NCBI RefSeq assembly: GCF_007858365.1
Contig: NZ_VFIO01000004.1
Location: forward strand, 270,114-334,113
Direction of reading: 5' to 3'
DNA: 64,000 bases
DNA from: Pseudomonas saxonica
GTDB lineage: Bacteria > Pseudomonadota > Gammaproteobacteria > Pseudomonadales > Pseudomonadaceae
Shown: positions 53,210-62,355 of the stretch, in pieces
Position numbering within the stretch: the first letter of the stretch is position 1
Layout of the letters: each line of letters starts with the position of its first letter
Translations under genes and position numbers: made by a program
Notes under the pieces: model-generated
What the model saw: only the letters and a program-made list of their open reading frames with translations
What the model was told of the DNA's origin: nothing
Databases searched by the model: none

Positions 53210-53530
53210 TCACAGTGCGAGGATGGCTTCGGCGAGTTCTTGATCGCTGGCGTTGCGAGCCTCAGGTACACGGACGCGCAATGTATTAAAGGCTGATTCC
53301 AACTGAACCCCGCGAATCTCGCCTTTGCTGGCTACGAAAGTGGCGGCGTCGTCGTGGGCTTCGCGCACGACCTTAGAGTCGCGAATGGAAGTGGTGGTGT
53401 CAGAGGTGAAGTCGATGGTACGACCAAAAGCCCGAACAATGATGTTACTGGTCTGCACAACGGTCTGCGCGTGCGCGACTTCCGCGAGCAGCAACAGGCC
53501 AAGGGTGGCGACAATTAAAGGGCTACGCAT
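53210..53530 (-). CDS. DUF2388 secreted protein (copy 1)
   Basis: 106 residues with a signal peptide (MRSPLIVATLGLLLLAEVAHAQ). It has the DUF2388 core: a Ser-rich strand, SIRDSKVVREAHDDAATFVAS, then GVQLESAFNTLRV and the ending ASDQELAEAILAL. First of three tandem paralogues. Its stop codon is 9 bases from the DUF4105 ATG, so they are likely cotranscribed. Function unknown. Confidence 0.85.
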   Translation of the reverse strand: MRSPLIVATLGLLLLAEVAHAQTVVQTSNIIVRAFGRTIDFTSDTTTSIRDSKVVREAHDDAATFVASKGEIRGVQLESAFNTLRVRVPEARNASDQELAEAILAL

Positions 53531-53556
53531 GAAACTTCTCCAGAAAACACGGGTAT

Positions 53557-53850
53557 TTATTGGACGAGGATTGCTTGTGCCAGTTCAAGGTCACTGGCGT
53601 TCAATTTTGGCTGAGTATTGTGCAAATAGTGCAAGGCGGATTCCAGCGTTGAGCCGCGAAATGTGCCATCAGTGGCAACAAAGACGGCGGCATCGTCCTG
53701 GGCGGCACGTATTAGTTTTTGATCGAAAGGCGCAGATGTCACTTTGCTGGTGACGTAACCACTGAGCACCACATTCTGGGTGGTCAGATCGAAGGCGAAG
53801 GCTGATGGAATACAGCAGAGTATGAATAGGGGCAGTAAGAAAAAACGCAT
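53557..53850 (-). CDS. DUF2388 secreted protein (copy 2)
   Basis: 97 residues with a signal peptide (MRFFLLPLFILCCIPSAFAF). It has the same core as its neighbours: QKLIRAAQDDAAVFVAT, then STLESALHYLHN and ASDLELAQAILVQ. The ATG at 53850 has GAGAG upstream. It is shorter than copy 1 and more divergent. Confidence 0.83.
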   Translation of the reverse strand: MRFFLLPLFILCCIPSAFAFDLTTQNVVLSGYVTSKVTSAPFDQKLIRAAQDDAAVFVATDGTFRGSTLESALHYLHNTQPKLNASDLELAQAILVQ

Positions 53851-53958
53851 GGCTCTCAAGGCTGTTTAAATGAGGCTCAAGGCTACTGGAGTAGAACCAG
53901 AAAGGCGTAAGGTTTTGTAGCCGCAGTAGTGTTTAGCCGCGGCTACAACTTTACAGAA

Positions 53959-54276
53959 TCAGATCGTCAGAATCGCCTGAGCCAGTTGTGTGTCAGTGGC
54001 TTGCAACTGGGGTGCTTGCTGACGAATGAATTCGAACGCGCTCTCAAGTCTCACGCCGCGAACGCTCCCTTCGCTGGCCACGAAGCTGGCGGCATCGTCA
54101 CGGGCAGCACGGACAATCTTGTTGTCACGAAACGAGCCTGTAGCGTCAGAGGTCAGGTCTGTCGTTTGCTTGAGTGTGCCCACGATAGCGTCTGTGGTGA
54201 CGATAAAGCTGGAGGCATTGGCGCCTGCGGCCAAGGTCAATAATGCAGCGGCGCTGAGAAGGCGAAGAGTGGGCAT
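53959..54276 (-). CDS. DUF2388 secreted protein (copy 3)
   Basis: 105 residues from the ATG at 54276, which has GGAG eight bases upstream; the longer frame to 54381 has no support. Signal peptide (MPTLRLLSAAALLTLAAGANAS), then NKIVRAARDDAASFVASE, VRLESAFEFIRQQ, and the ending ATDTQLAQAILTI. First transcribed of the tandem array, so probably expressed from a promoter in the gap to its right. Confidence 0.85.
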   Translation of the reverse strand: MPTLRLLSAAALLTLAAGANASSFIVTTDAIVGTLKQTTDLTSDATGSFRDNKIVRAARDDAASFVASEGSVRGVRLESAFEFIRQQAPQLQATDTQLAQAILTI

Positions 54277-54576
54277 GGTGAAACTCCAGAACATGAACTT
54301 ATTAAAATAGGCAACTTCAAGTCGAATAGTAGGCGTACACCTGCGCATAGCAAAGATTGTTTTACTTTTTGCTGTAGGCAATGTGCTCTAGATCAGCCAT
54401 TACCTAAACTGTACCTGTTTAATTTCAATAACTATAAAACTGTACCTGTCGTGGGTTATCTCACCTTATAGGCCCCTGAAAACGACAAAACCCGTCAGCG
54501 GTTACCCGCGACGGGTTTTGTTTTTTCAATTCAGGGTGCTGGCAGTGGACCGGTGGTCAGGGCCAGCGAGCGCTGT
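54277..54576. other. 300-base gap with two AACTGTACCTGT motifs and a terminator
   Basis: AACTGTACCTGT occurs at 54407-54418 and 54438-54449, a 31-base direct repeat. A terminator hairpin lies at 54485-54521. No gene is seen. Confidence 0.5.
54485..54526. terminator. Bidirectional terminator after the DUF1127 gene
   Basis: ACAAAACCCGTC and GACGGGTTTTGT (12-bp perfect stem) around a 13-base loop, with T-tracts on the plus strand and a looser one on the minus strand. Confidence 0.8.
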
Positions 54577-54792
54577 TTAGCGCCAGAACGGCTTGCTCAA
54601 CTCTTCGTAGCGTTGTGCTTCGCTAATCCCGGCGTCAGCCAGAAGACGCGAGTCCAGACGGGCCAGTTGATGGCGGCTGGAGATACGGCGCTGCCACAAC
54701 ATCAGGTTGGCAAGTACGCGCAGAGGCATTGAAGCCTGGGTGTTTACAGCATTGCTTTCGTTGAACAGATCGGAACTGAGTGTACGTTCCAT
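54577..54792 (-). CDS. DUF1127 family protein
   Basis: 71 residues. The C-terminal half is the DUF1127 helix pattern WQRRISSRHQLARLDSRLLADAGISEAQRYEE, with a short N-terminal extension (MERTLSSDLFNESNAVNTQ). AAGGATGCCGAC precedes the ATG. Small DUF1127 proteins of other bacteria act in phosphate or RNA-related stress responses, but no role is shown for this one. The gene is flanked by multiple AACTGTACCTGT-type motifs. Confidence 0.85.
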   Translation of the reverse strand: MERTLSSDLFNESNAVNTQASMPLRVLANLMLWQRRISSRHQLARLDSRLLADAGISEAQRYEELSKPFWR

Positions 54793-55054
54793 GTCGGCAT
54801 CCTTCCGCTTGTGGCGGCATTGGCTAGTGGTTTAACTGATGCCAATGATCCTCCTCTATGTCCAGACTCAGTAGATACAGTTCATCTGTATTGCGATGGG
54901 CCAGTTAACTGTTTAGAGGTGCTGTATGGCTCAAAACGGGCACAACTGTACCTGTCCGCACTTATTTGGTGCAAAATTGGGGTTTTGTAAAGGTTTTGGG
55001 GGTGTTCTTCTGAGGAATGGACCAGTACAGCAGTACAGTTTTAGACAGCAGACA
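54793..55054. promoter_or_regulatory. Upstream region of the DUF1127 gene with repeated TGTAC motif
   Basis: AACTGTACCTGT is at 54944-54955. Reverse-orientation copies AGTAGATACAGTT at 54870-54882, ACCAGTACAG at 55021-55030 and AGCAGTACAGTT at 55029-55040 are nearby. Together with two copies downstream of the gene, these make a cluster that looks like operators for one unseen regulator. No ORF was found. Confidence 0.5.
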
Positions 55055-55094
55055 TAAAAAAGCCGCTGCAAAAACCGAGTTTTTGTCAGCGGCT
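55055..55094 (-). terminator. Rho-independent terminator of the CoA-transferase gene
   Basis: AGCCGCTG and CAGCGGCT with an extended AAAAAC/GTTTTTG inner stem; on the minus strand TTTTTT follows. It lies 15 bases beyond the stop codon. Confidence 0.88.
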
Positions 55095-55108
55095 GTCTAG
55101 AACAAGTG

Positions 55109-56599
55109 TTACGGCAGCATTTTCCCGGTTTCTTCCAGGTTTATATGCCAGCTCAGCGCTTCACGCAGGATATGCGGTGTATGACCGCCGATGGCGCAGG
55201 CCTTGGTGAAGTAATCGTTCAACGCATCGCGGAAGTCCGGGTGCACACAGTTGTCGATGATGACGCGTGCGCGCTCACGCGGTGCCAGGCCACGCAAGTC
55301 GGCCAAGCCTTGTTCAGTAACCAGGATATCCACGTCATGCTCGGTATGGTCGACATGGCTGACCATTGGCACAACGCTGGAAATGGCACCTGCCTTGGCA
55401 ATCGACTTGGTGACGAAGATCGCCAGGTGTGCGTTACGGGCAAAGTCACCCGAGCCGCCGATGCCGTTCATCATCCGCGTACCGCAAACGTGAGTAGAGT
55501 TGACGTTGCCGTAGATGTCGAACTCCAGCGCGGTATTGATACCAATGATGCCCAAGCGACGAACCACTTCAGGGTGATTGGAGATCTCTTGTGGGCGCAG
55601 GACCAGTTTGTCTTTGTAACGCTCCAGATTGCCGAACACGTCCGAGTTACGACGTTCCGACAGGGTGATGGAACTGCCCGATGCGAAGCTCATCTTGCCG
55701 GCGTCAATCAAGTCGAAGGTCGAATCCTGCAGCACTTCGGAGTACATGGTCAGGTCTTCGAACGGCGAGTCGATCAGGCCGCACATCACCGCGTTGGCGA
55801 TGTTGCCGATACCGGCTTGCAGTGGCCCCAGTTTGTTGGTCATTCGCCCGGCTTCAACTTCTTGCTTGAAGAAGTTGATCAGGTGGAAGGCGATACCGTC
55901 TGTTTCGCTATCAGGCACGGATACAGTAGACGGAGAGTCCGGCTTGTTAGTGATAACGATGGCTACGATCTTTTCCGCCGGGATCGCAATGGCAGTGCTG
56001 CCAATACGGTCATCAACCTTCACCAGCGGGATGGGTGTACGGGTCGGGCGGTAGGTCGGAATGTAGATGTCGTGCAGACCTTCCAGATTCGGATTGTGCG
56101 CCATGTTGATTTCGACGATTACCTGTTTGGCGAAAATCGCGAAGCTAGCGGAGTTACCTACAGATGTAGTCGGGACAATATGACCTTGTTCTGTAATGGC
56201 AACGGCTTCGATAACCGCGATGTCCGGCAACTTGAGCTGATTGTTACGCAGTTGCTCAACGGTTTCGGACAGATGCTGGTCGATAAACATCACTTCGCCA
56301 GCATTGATGGCTTTGCGCAGAGTGCTATCTACCTGGAACGGCATGCGACGTGCCAGGACACCGGCTTCGGTCAGTTGTTTGTCGAGATCGTTACCAAGGC
56401 TGGCACCCGTCATCAACGTGATTTTCAGTGGCGACTTTTTGGCGCGCTCGGCCAGTGCTTGCGGGACGGCTTTGGCTTCGCCGGCACGGGTGAAACCGCT
56501 CATGCCGACGGTCATGCCATCTTGGATAAGGGCGGCGGCTTCTTCGGCGCTCATGACCTTATCGTGTAGGGAGTTCAGACGAATACGTTCACGGTACAT
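55109..56599 (-). CDS. Acetyl-CoA hydrolase/transferase, succinyl-CoA:acetate CoA-transferase type
   Basis: Exchanges CoA between acetate and succinyl-CoA, or hydrolyses acetyl-CoA; class I CoA-transferase (AarC/Cat1 family). 496 residues. Conserved features are GMTVGMSGFTRAGEAKAVP at the N-terminus, LGPLQAGIGNIANAVM, the catalytic Glu in MYSEVLQDS, and the GIGGSGDFARNAHLAIFVT loop. The ATG at 56599 fits MYRERIRLNSL. It is a single gene with its own terminator. The exact donor/acceptor pair is an inference from the family. Confidence 0.92.
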   Translation of the reverse strand: MYRERIRLNSLHDKVMSAEEAAALIQDGMTVGMSGFTRAGEAKAVPQALAERAKKSPLKITLMTGASLGNDLDKQLTEAGVLARRMPFQVDSTLRKAINAGEVMFIDQHLSETVEQLRNNQLKLPDIAVIEAVAITEQGHIVPTTSVGNSASFAIFAKQVIVEINMAHNPNLEGLHDIYIPTYRPTRTPIPLVKVDDRIGSTAIAIPAEKIVAIVITNKPDSPSTVSVPDSETDGIAFHLINFFKQEVEAGRMTNKLGPLQAGIGNIANAVMCGLIDSPFEDLTMYSEVLQDSTFDLIDAGKMSFASGSSITLSERRNSDVFGNLERYKDKLVLRPQEISNHPEVVRRLGIIGINTALEFDIYGNVNSTHVCGTRMMNGIGGSGDFARNAHLAIFVTKSIAKAGAISSVVPMVSHVDHTEHDVDILVTEQGLADLRGLAPRERARVIIDNCVHPDFRDALNDYFTKACAIGGHTPHILREALSWHINLEETGKMLP

Positions 56600-56780
56600 G
56601 GATTGTTATCTCAAGGAACGGAAGCAAGATGCGCAGTCTATTCATTTTCAAAGCCCCACGTCCCGCTACCATGGTCGAATGCATGGGGGCGGGGTAGAGC
56701 CTTTGGTCGGCTTCCTGCTGGAAATAAAAAACCCCGGTAATTTTAGCGCCGGGGTTTTCAGTGTTGAAGAGGCGGGGATG

Positions 56781-58217
56781 TTACTCGACCGCTTTGACCA
56801 TATCTTCAATAACTTTTTTGGCGTCGCCAAACACCATCATGGTTTTATCCAGATAAAACAGCTCGTTATCCAGACCTGCATAGCCGCTGGCCATGGAGCG
56901 TTTGTTGACGATGACGGTCTTGGCTTTGTAAGCCTCGAGAATTGGCATGCCGGCAATCGGTGATTTCGGGTCATTCTTGGCCGCCGGGTTGACCACGTCA
57001 TTCGCGCCCAGCACCAGTACCACATCGGCCTGACCAAATTCGGAGTTGATATCTTCCATTTCGAACACTTGATCGTAAGGCACTTCTGCCTCGGCCAGCA
57101 GCACGTTCATATGGCCAGGCATCCGGCCCGCGACCGGGTGAATCGCGTACTTCACGGTCACGCCGCGATGGGTCAGTTTTTCGGTCAGCTCTTTCAGTGC
57201 ATGTTGGGCGCGCGCCACAGCCAGACCGTAACCCGGAACGATGATGACCGTATCGGCGTTAGTCAGCAGGAAGGTTGCGTCATCTGCGGAACCGGATTTA
57301 ACCGGGCGTGCTTCTTGTGCACCTGCCGGGCCACCCACGTCGGTTGCACCGCCAAAGCCACCAAGGATCACGTTGAAGAACGAGCGGTTCATCGCCTTAC
57401 ACATGATGTATGACAGGATTGCGCCCGAAGAGCCGACCAACGATCCGGCAATAATCAGCATCGAGTTGTTCAGCGAAAAACCGATACCGGCCGCTGCCCA
57501 GCCCGAGTAGCTGTTCAGCATCGACACCACGACCGGCATATCAGCGCCGCCAATCGGGATGATGATCAACACGCCCAGTACGAACGCCAGAGCCAGCATC
57601 AGGGCGAACGCCGAGAGGTTGCCGGTCAGCATAAAGGTGATGCCCAGGCCGAGAGTGACCAGCCCCAAGACCAGGTTCAGTTTGTGTTGACCGCTGAACT
57701 GCACCGGAGCGCCTTGAAACAGGCGGAACTTGTATTTACCCGAGAGCTTGCCGAACGCAATAACAGAACCTGAGAACGTAATCGCACCAATGGCCGCGCC
57801 CAGGAACAGTTCCAGGCGGTTGCCCGCCGGAATGGCGTCGCCCAAATGTTTAACAATGCCAAGTGATTGCGGCTCGACGACAGCAGCGATCGCAATAAAG
57901 ACCGCTGCGAGGCCGATCATGCTGTGCATGAAGGCAACCAGTTCCGGCATTTTGGTCATTTCGACGCGTTTGGCCATGATCGAGCCGGCTGTGCCGCCTA
58001 CTAACAGGCCCACAATCACGTAACCAATTCCCGCCGTGGCAATTTCTGCGCCGAGCTTGTAGATCAAGCCTACGGTGGTAATGACAGCCAGGCCCATCCC
58101 AAGCATGCCGAACAGGTTGCCGCGGCGTGAGGTGGTGGGGTGTGACAGGCCTTTGAGAGCCTGAATGAAGCAAATTGAGGCGACCAGGTACAGAACAGTA
58201 ACCAGATTCATGCTCAT
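56781..58217 (-). CDS. pntB: NAD(P) transhydrogenase beta subunit PntB
   Basis: Membrane domain and NADP(H)-binding domain of the proton-translocating transhydrogenase, which makes NADPH from NADH using the proton gradient. 478 residues: about nine membrane segments in residues 1-270, then the NADP-binding domain ([49 protein letters not shown]). The ATG at 58217 overlaps the stop of pntAB by four bases (ATGA) and is translationally coupled. Confidence 0.95.
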   Translation of the reverse strand: MSMNLVTVLYLVASICFIQALKGLSHPTTSRRGNLFGMLGMGLAVITTVGLIYKLGAEIATAGIGYVIVGLLVGGTAGSIMAKRVEMTKMPELVAFMHSMIGLAAVFIAIAAVVEPQSLGIVKHLGDAIPAGNRLELFLGAAIGAITFSGSVIAFGKLSGKYKFRLFQGAPVQFSGQHKLNLVLGLVTLGLGITFMLTGNLSAFALMLALAFVLGVLIIIPIGGADMPVVVSMLNSYSGWAAAGIGFSLNNSMLIIAGSLVGSSGAILSYIMCKAMNRSFFNVILGGFGGATDVGGPAGAQEARPVKSGSADDATFLLTNADTVIIVPGYGLAVARAQHALKELTEKLTHRGVTVKYAIHPVAGRMPGHMNVLLAEAEVPYDQVFEMEDINSEFGQADVVLVLGANDVVNPAAKNDPKSPIAGMPILEAYKAKTVIVNKRSMASGYAGLDNELFYLDKTMMVFGDAKKVIEDMVKAVE

Positions 58218-58537
58218 GGCTTACGCACCTCTTCTTTGGCTTTAGGTGCTTTTTTCTTGAACATTTCCAGCATGCGCCGGGTGACCAAAAATCCACCGAA
58301 TACGTTAACGGCGGCCAACGCCACCGCCAGAGTGCCCATGGTTTTACCCAGTGGCGTGACGGTCAGCGCGGCGGCCAGCATGGCGCCCACAATAACGATG
58401 GCGGAGATGGCGTTGGTAACGGCCATGAGCGGCGTGTGCAGCGCAGGGGTTACGTTCCAGACCACGTGATAACCCACATAAATGGCCAGCACAAAGATGA
58501 TCAGGTTATAGATACCGGGGGAGATGAGCTCTTCCAT
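58214..58537 (-). CDS. pntAB: NAD(P) transhydrogenase alpha-2 subunit
   Basis: 107 residues with three membrane helices, the membrane part of a split Pnt[67 protein letters not shown]. The ATG at 58537 has GAGG upstream; the longer frame to 58594 would overlap the pntAA gene. This split is usual in alphaproteobacteria and pseudomonads, whereas E. coli has a fused PntA. Confidence 0.93.
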   Translation of the reverse strand: MEELISPGIYNLIIFVLAIYVGYHVVWNVTPALHTPLMAVTNAISAIVIVGAMLAAALTVTPLGKTMGTLAVALAAVNVFGGFLVTRRMLEMFKKKAPKAKEEVRKP

Positions 58538-58548
58538 TGTTGTTGTCC

Positions 58549-59670
58549 TCAGCCGTTTTTGCGCACGACTTGACCGTCGCGGCACATCAGGCACGCAGCG
58601 ACGATGTCGTCTTCAAGGTTGATCTGGAACTGCCCTTCAGGTGTGAAGACCAGCTTGAGGAAATCCAGCAGGTTGCGGGCATAGAGCGCAGAAGCGTCTG
58701 CGGCAACCATTGCCGGCAGGTTGGTGTAGCCGACGATGGTCACGCCATGCTCAACCACTACCTCATCGGCCACTGTTAGCGGGCAGTTGCCACCTTGAGC
58801 GGCGGCTAGATCGATCACGACGGAACCGGGCTTCATTTGCGCTACGGTTTCTGCACTCAACAACACGGGCGCCTTGCGACCCGGGATCAATGCCGTGGTG
58901 ATGACAATATCGGCCAGCTTGGCACGCTCATGCACGGCCTGGGCCTGGCGCTGCATCCAGCTAGCGGGCATTGGACGTGCATAACCGCCTACGCCGACAG
59001 CGCATTCACGCTCTTCATCGGTTTCGTATGGCACGTCGACAAATTTGGCGCCCAGGGATTCGATTTGCTCTTTTACAGCAGGTCGTACATCTGATGCCTC
59101 AATAACTGCGCCCAATCGCTTGGCCGTGGCGATTGCCTGCAAGCCGGCAACCCCTGCGCCCAGGATCAGGACTCGGGCCGCCTTCACCGTGCCGGCCGCT
59201 GTCATCAGCATTGGCATGAAGCGCGGGTAGTGGTGAGCGGCAACCAGTACGGCCTTATATCCCGCAATGTTGGCTTGGGATGACAGAACATCCAGGCTTT
59301 GTGCGCGGGAAGTCCGGGGTGCAGCTTCAAGGGAGAATGCTGTGATGCCATGCTCGGCCAGTTTGGCAATGGTTTCATTGCTGAACGGGTTGAGCATGCC
59401 GATGAGCACGGTTCCACTGTTAATGAGGGCAAGTTCGCTGTCGTTAGGGGCGACGACTTTCAGAATCAGTTCGGCGCCATACGCCTCTGCTGCACTGCCA
59501 ATAGTCGCACCAGCGGCTTCATAGGAGCTGTCAATAACGCTGGCGTTAATGCCGGCGCCACGTTGAACAGTCACCTTATGGCCTTGGCCGATCAGCTTCT
59601 TGATGGTTTCCGGGGTTGCGGCAACCCGCGTTTCACCCTTCTGGGTTTCGAGAGGAACACCGATGTGCAC
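58549..59670 (-). CDS. pntAA: NAD(P) transhydrogenase alpha-1 subunit (NAD(H)-binding)
   Basis: Soluble NAD(H) domain, homologous to alanine dehydrogenase. 373 residues from a GTG at 59670, with AGGAG eight bases upstream. N-terminal [25 protein letters not shown], the NAD Rossmann [18 protein letters not shown] and the mobile-loop region [14 protein letters not shown] are intact. First of three genes pntAA-pntAB-pntB, 11 bases between the first two. Confidence 0.95.
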   Translation of the reverse strand: MHIGVPLETQKGETRVAATPETIKKLIGQGHKVTVQRGAGINASVIDSSYEAAGATIGSAAEAYGAELILKVVAPNDSELALINSGTVLIGMLNPFSNETIAKLAEHGITAFSLEAAPRTSRAQSLDVLSSQANIAGYKAVLVAAHHYPRFMPMLMTAAGTVKAARVLILGAGVAGLQAIATAKRLGAVIEASDVRPAVKEQIESLGAKFVDVPYETDEERECAVGVGGYARPMPASWMQRQAQAVHERAKLADIVITTALIPGRKAPVLLSAETVAQMKPGSVVIDLAAAQGGNCPLTVADEVVVEHGVTIVGYTNLPAMVAADASALYARNLLDFLKLVFTPEGQFQINLEDDIVAACLMCRDGQVVRKNG

Positions 59671-60105
59671 GTCATATCTCCTGCGTGATCTTTTATAAGA
59701 AAGCCAGCGCACTGCGGATGGTGCGTCTGGGGCGGCCGATCAGCACGGTCCCTCTTTAATTTAGGAGGGGCGCCGCATAATGCAGGCGATTTTTTGGCCC
59801 TTCAAGAACTTATGGAGGATGACGACATCTTTACTACAAGTCATGCAGTGACCGAATGTCGCAACTAATCGCTACAGGCCTTTAACTACGTGGCTCTTGG
59901 CTTGAATAGATGTTTTGGTACGTTTTTTCACATTTCTTTTGGTTATCGCTGCATAACTTTAAGAAATACCCTGTAAGCCACGTGGTTACTGGTCTTCAGC
60001 GATGTCGAGCTAGACATTGGTATCGAATGCTGATATGCGACATTTACTTATATATGTAGTGCGTTTTTTGTATGAACTACCTAATTTATCTGGACGATGC
60101 ATCTT
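59671..60105. other. 435-base gap with no gene
   Basis: It contains the pntAA promoter on the minus strand and AT-rich sequence around 59880-60100. No convincing open frame or hairpin. The gcdR stop is at its right edge. Confidence 0.5.
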
Positions 60106-61002
60106 TTAAAGCGGGCTGTATCCAGCTGCTTGCTTGATCAGCCAGTCTCGGAAGGCGTGCAGTGAGGCGGACTCTATTTTTCTTTCAGGGATTATCAAGT
60201 AATACCCCTTGTTGCTGAGCAAGCTGCGCTCATGCGCAATCACCAGGCGTTTCTCAGTCAGTTCACGCTGGATCAGAAAGGGTGGGATCAGGGCGACTCC
60301 CATTTGATGCATGGCCGCCTGTGCAAGCATCGAGAATAGTTCATAGCGCGGACCTGTCATGTCGCGAGGCACATTCATACCTTGAGCGTTAAACCACTGG
60401 CGCCATGCATAAGGGCGGGTGGTTTGTTGCAATAAGGGGAGGTCGGCCAGCGCTTGGGGGCTGAGGCTTTGCTGGTCGCCCAGCAATGATGGATGGCAAA
60501 CAGGGACGGGGTTCTCGCCCATCAGGCGGTAGGAAGATGTGCCGGACCACTCGGCATCGCCGAAGTAGATGGCTGCGTCAAAGTCGGTGTCGGCGAAGAG
60601 GAAGGGGCGGGTTCGATTGGTAAGGTTGACCGTGACATCCGGGTGCTTGAGTTGGAAGTCCTTAAGGCGTGGGAGCAACCATTGCGTTCCGAAGGTCGGT
60701 ACAACGGCCAGCTCAATGGCGTTGGCTCCTTGCTGGCCCATGACCGAGAGTGTGTCGCGTTCGACTGCATCAAGCTGAGTGGCTATCCGTCGACTGTAGG
60801 ACAAGCCTGCTTCGGTCAGTTTTACACCACGCTTGGAGCGTCTGAACAACTCCACGCTCAAGAACTCTTCAAGGCTGGCAATTTGTCTGCATATGGCACC
60901 TTGAGTAAGAGAAAGCTCGTTGGCGGCCTTGGTAAAGCTTTCATGGCGAGCCGCTGCTTCAAAGCTGATCAACGCAGTTGTGCTGGGGATTTTTCGGCGC
61001 AT
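60106..61002 (-). CDS. gcdR: LysR-type regulator GcdR
   Basis: 298 residues. HTH region (STTALISFEAAARHESFTKAANELSLTQGAICRQIASLEE) and effector domain with AVVPTFGTQWLLPRL and AIYFGDAEWSG. It is divergent from gcdH, the glutaryl-CoA dehydrogenase gene it probably activates in response to glutarate. The ATG at 61002 has GAGGAAG six bases upstream; the GTG at 61017 is less likely. This regulator-gene pairing is the standard one in pseudomonads. Confidence 0.9.
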   Translation of the reverse strand: MRRKIPSTTALISFEAAARHESFTKAANELSLTQGAICRQIASLEEFLSVELFRRSKRGVKLTEAGLSYSRRIATQLDAVERDTLSVMGQQGANAIELAVVPTFGTQWLLPRLKDFQLKHPDVTVNLTNRTRPFLFADTDFDAAIYFGDAEWSGTSSYRLMGENPVPVCHPSLLGDQQSLSPQALADLPLLQQTTRPYAWRQWFNAQGMNVPRDMTGPRYELFSMLAQAAMHQMGVALIPPFLIQRELTEKRLVIAHERSLLSNKGYYLIIPERKIESASLHAFRDWLIKQAAGYSPL

Positions 61003-61159
61003 GTACGGCTTCCTCACAAAAGGTCGTCAAATATGGCTTTATTGTTTGTTATGGAGTGAGAAATTATCACAAGCCCGTGCTGAATCCTCGTTTGTTCTTC
61101 TATATAGAGGGATCTAGGATCGGGTCACGGTATTCGATCAACTTCGCGAGGGTTCACTC

Positions 61160-62341
61160 ATGGCGGGTAAGGCTAGCTTCAACTGGATTGATCCACTTTT
61201 GCTGGATCAGCAGCTCACTGAAGAAGAGCGCATGGTGCGCGACAGCGCCGAGCAATTCGCTCAGCACAAGCTGGCTCCGCGCGTACTTGAGGCTTTCCGT
61301 CATGAGAAGACCGACCCTGCGATCTTTCGCGAGATGGGTGAGACTGGCTTGCTGGGTGCAATGATTCCTGAGCAGTACGGTGGCAGCGGCCTTAATTACG
61401 TAAGTTACGGATTGATTGCGCGCGAGGTAGAGCGTGTTGATTCGGGTTATCGCTCGATGATGAGCGTGCAGTCCTCTTTGGTCATGGTGCCAATCAATGA
61501 GTTCGGTACTGAAGCGCAGAAGCAGAAGTATCTGCCTAAGTTGGCATCTGGCGAATGGATTGGGTGTTTTGGGCTGACAGAGCCTGATCACGGTTCCGAC
61601 CCTGGGGCGATGGTGACTCGTGCGCGCAAAGTGGACGGAGGCTACAGCCTGACCGGCGCCAAGATGTGGATCACTAACAGTCCTATCGCTGATGTGTTTG
61701 TGGTGTGGGCCAAGGATGACGAGGGTGATATTCGTGGCTTTGTGCTGGAAAAGGGCTGGAAAGGTCTGAGCACACCGGCGATTCACGGCAAGGTGGGTTT
61801 GCGTGCATCAATCACCGGCGAGATCGTGATGGACAATGTGTTTGTCCCCGAAGAGAACATCTTTCCGGATGTGCGAGGTCTGAAAGGGCCTTTTACCTGT
61901 CTGAACTCCGCACGCTATGGCATTGCGTGGGGGGCGCTTGGGGCTGCTGAATTTTGCTGGCACACCGCGCGTCAATACACGCTGGACCGCAAGCAATTTG
62001 GGCGGCCTTTGGCAGCTACGCAGTTGGTGCAGAAGAAGCTGGCAGATATGCAGACCGAGATCACGATGGCGTTGCAAGGCTGTCTGCGCCTGGGGCGTAT
62101 GAAAGATGAAGGTACGGCGGCAGTTGAAATCACCTCGATCATGAAGCGAAACTCCTGTGGGAAGTCACTGGACATCGCTCGTATGGCGCGGGACATGTTG
62201 GGGGGGAATGGGATTTCAGATGAGTTCGGTGTGGCGCGACATCTGGTCAACCTTGAGGTGGTCAATACCTATGAGGGCACGCATGACGTGCATGCTTTGA
62301 TTTTGGGGCGTGCGCAAACCGGTCTTCAGGCGTTCTATTGA
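61160..62341 (+). CDS. gcdH: Glutaryl-CoA dehydrogenase
   Basis: FAD-dependent oxidative decarboxylation of glutaryl-CoA to crotonyl-CoA in lysine and glutarate breakdown. 393 residues. Acyl-CoA dehydrogenase landmarks: [34 protein letters not shown], and the catalytic Glu E372 in [15 protein letters not shown]. The ATG at 61160 is the family start ([16 protein letters not shown]). It is followed 14 bases on by gcdG. Confidence 0.96.
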   Translation: MAGKASFNWIDPLLLDQQLTEEERMVRDSAEQFAQHKLAPRVLEAFRHEKTDPAIFREMGETGLLGAMIPEQYGGSGLNYVSYGLIAREVERVDSGYRSMMSVQSSLVMVPINEFGTEAQKQKYLPKLASGEWIGCFGLTEPDHGSDPGAMVTRARKVDGGYSLTGAKMWITNSPIADVFVVWAKDDEGDIRGFVLEKGWKGLSTPAIHGKVGLRASITGEIVMDNVFVPEENIFPDVRGLKGPFTCLNSARYGIAWGALGAAEFCWHTARQYTLDRKQFGRPLAATQLVQKKLADMQTEITMALQGCLRLGRMKDEGTAAVEITSIMKRNSCGKSLDIARMARDMLGGNGISDEFGVARHLVNLEVVNTYEGTHDVHALILGRAQTGLQAFY

Positions 62342-62355
62342 TAGGAGCGCAGCGC

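Noticed and set aside
55106..56569. A 487-codon open frame on the plus strand
   Set aside because: It is antisense to the CoA-transferase gene, which has clear family motifs, and its own translation has none.
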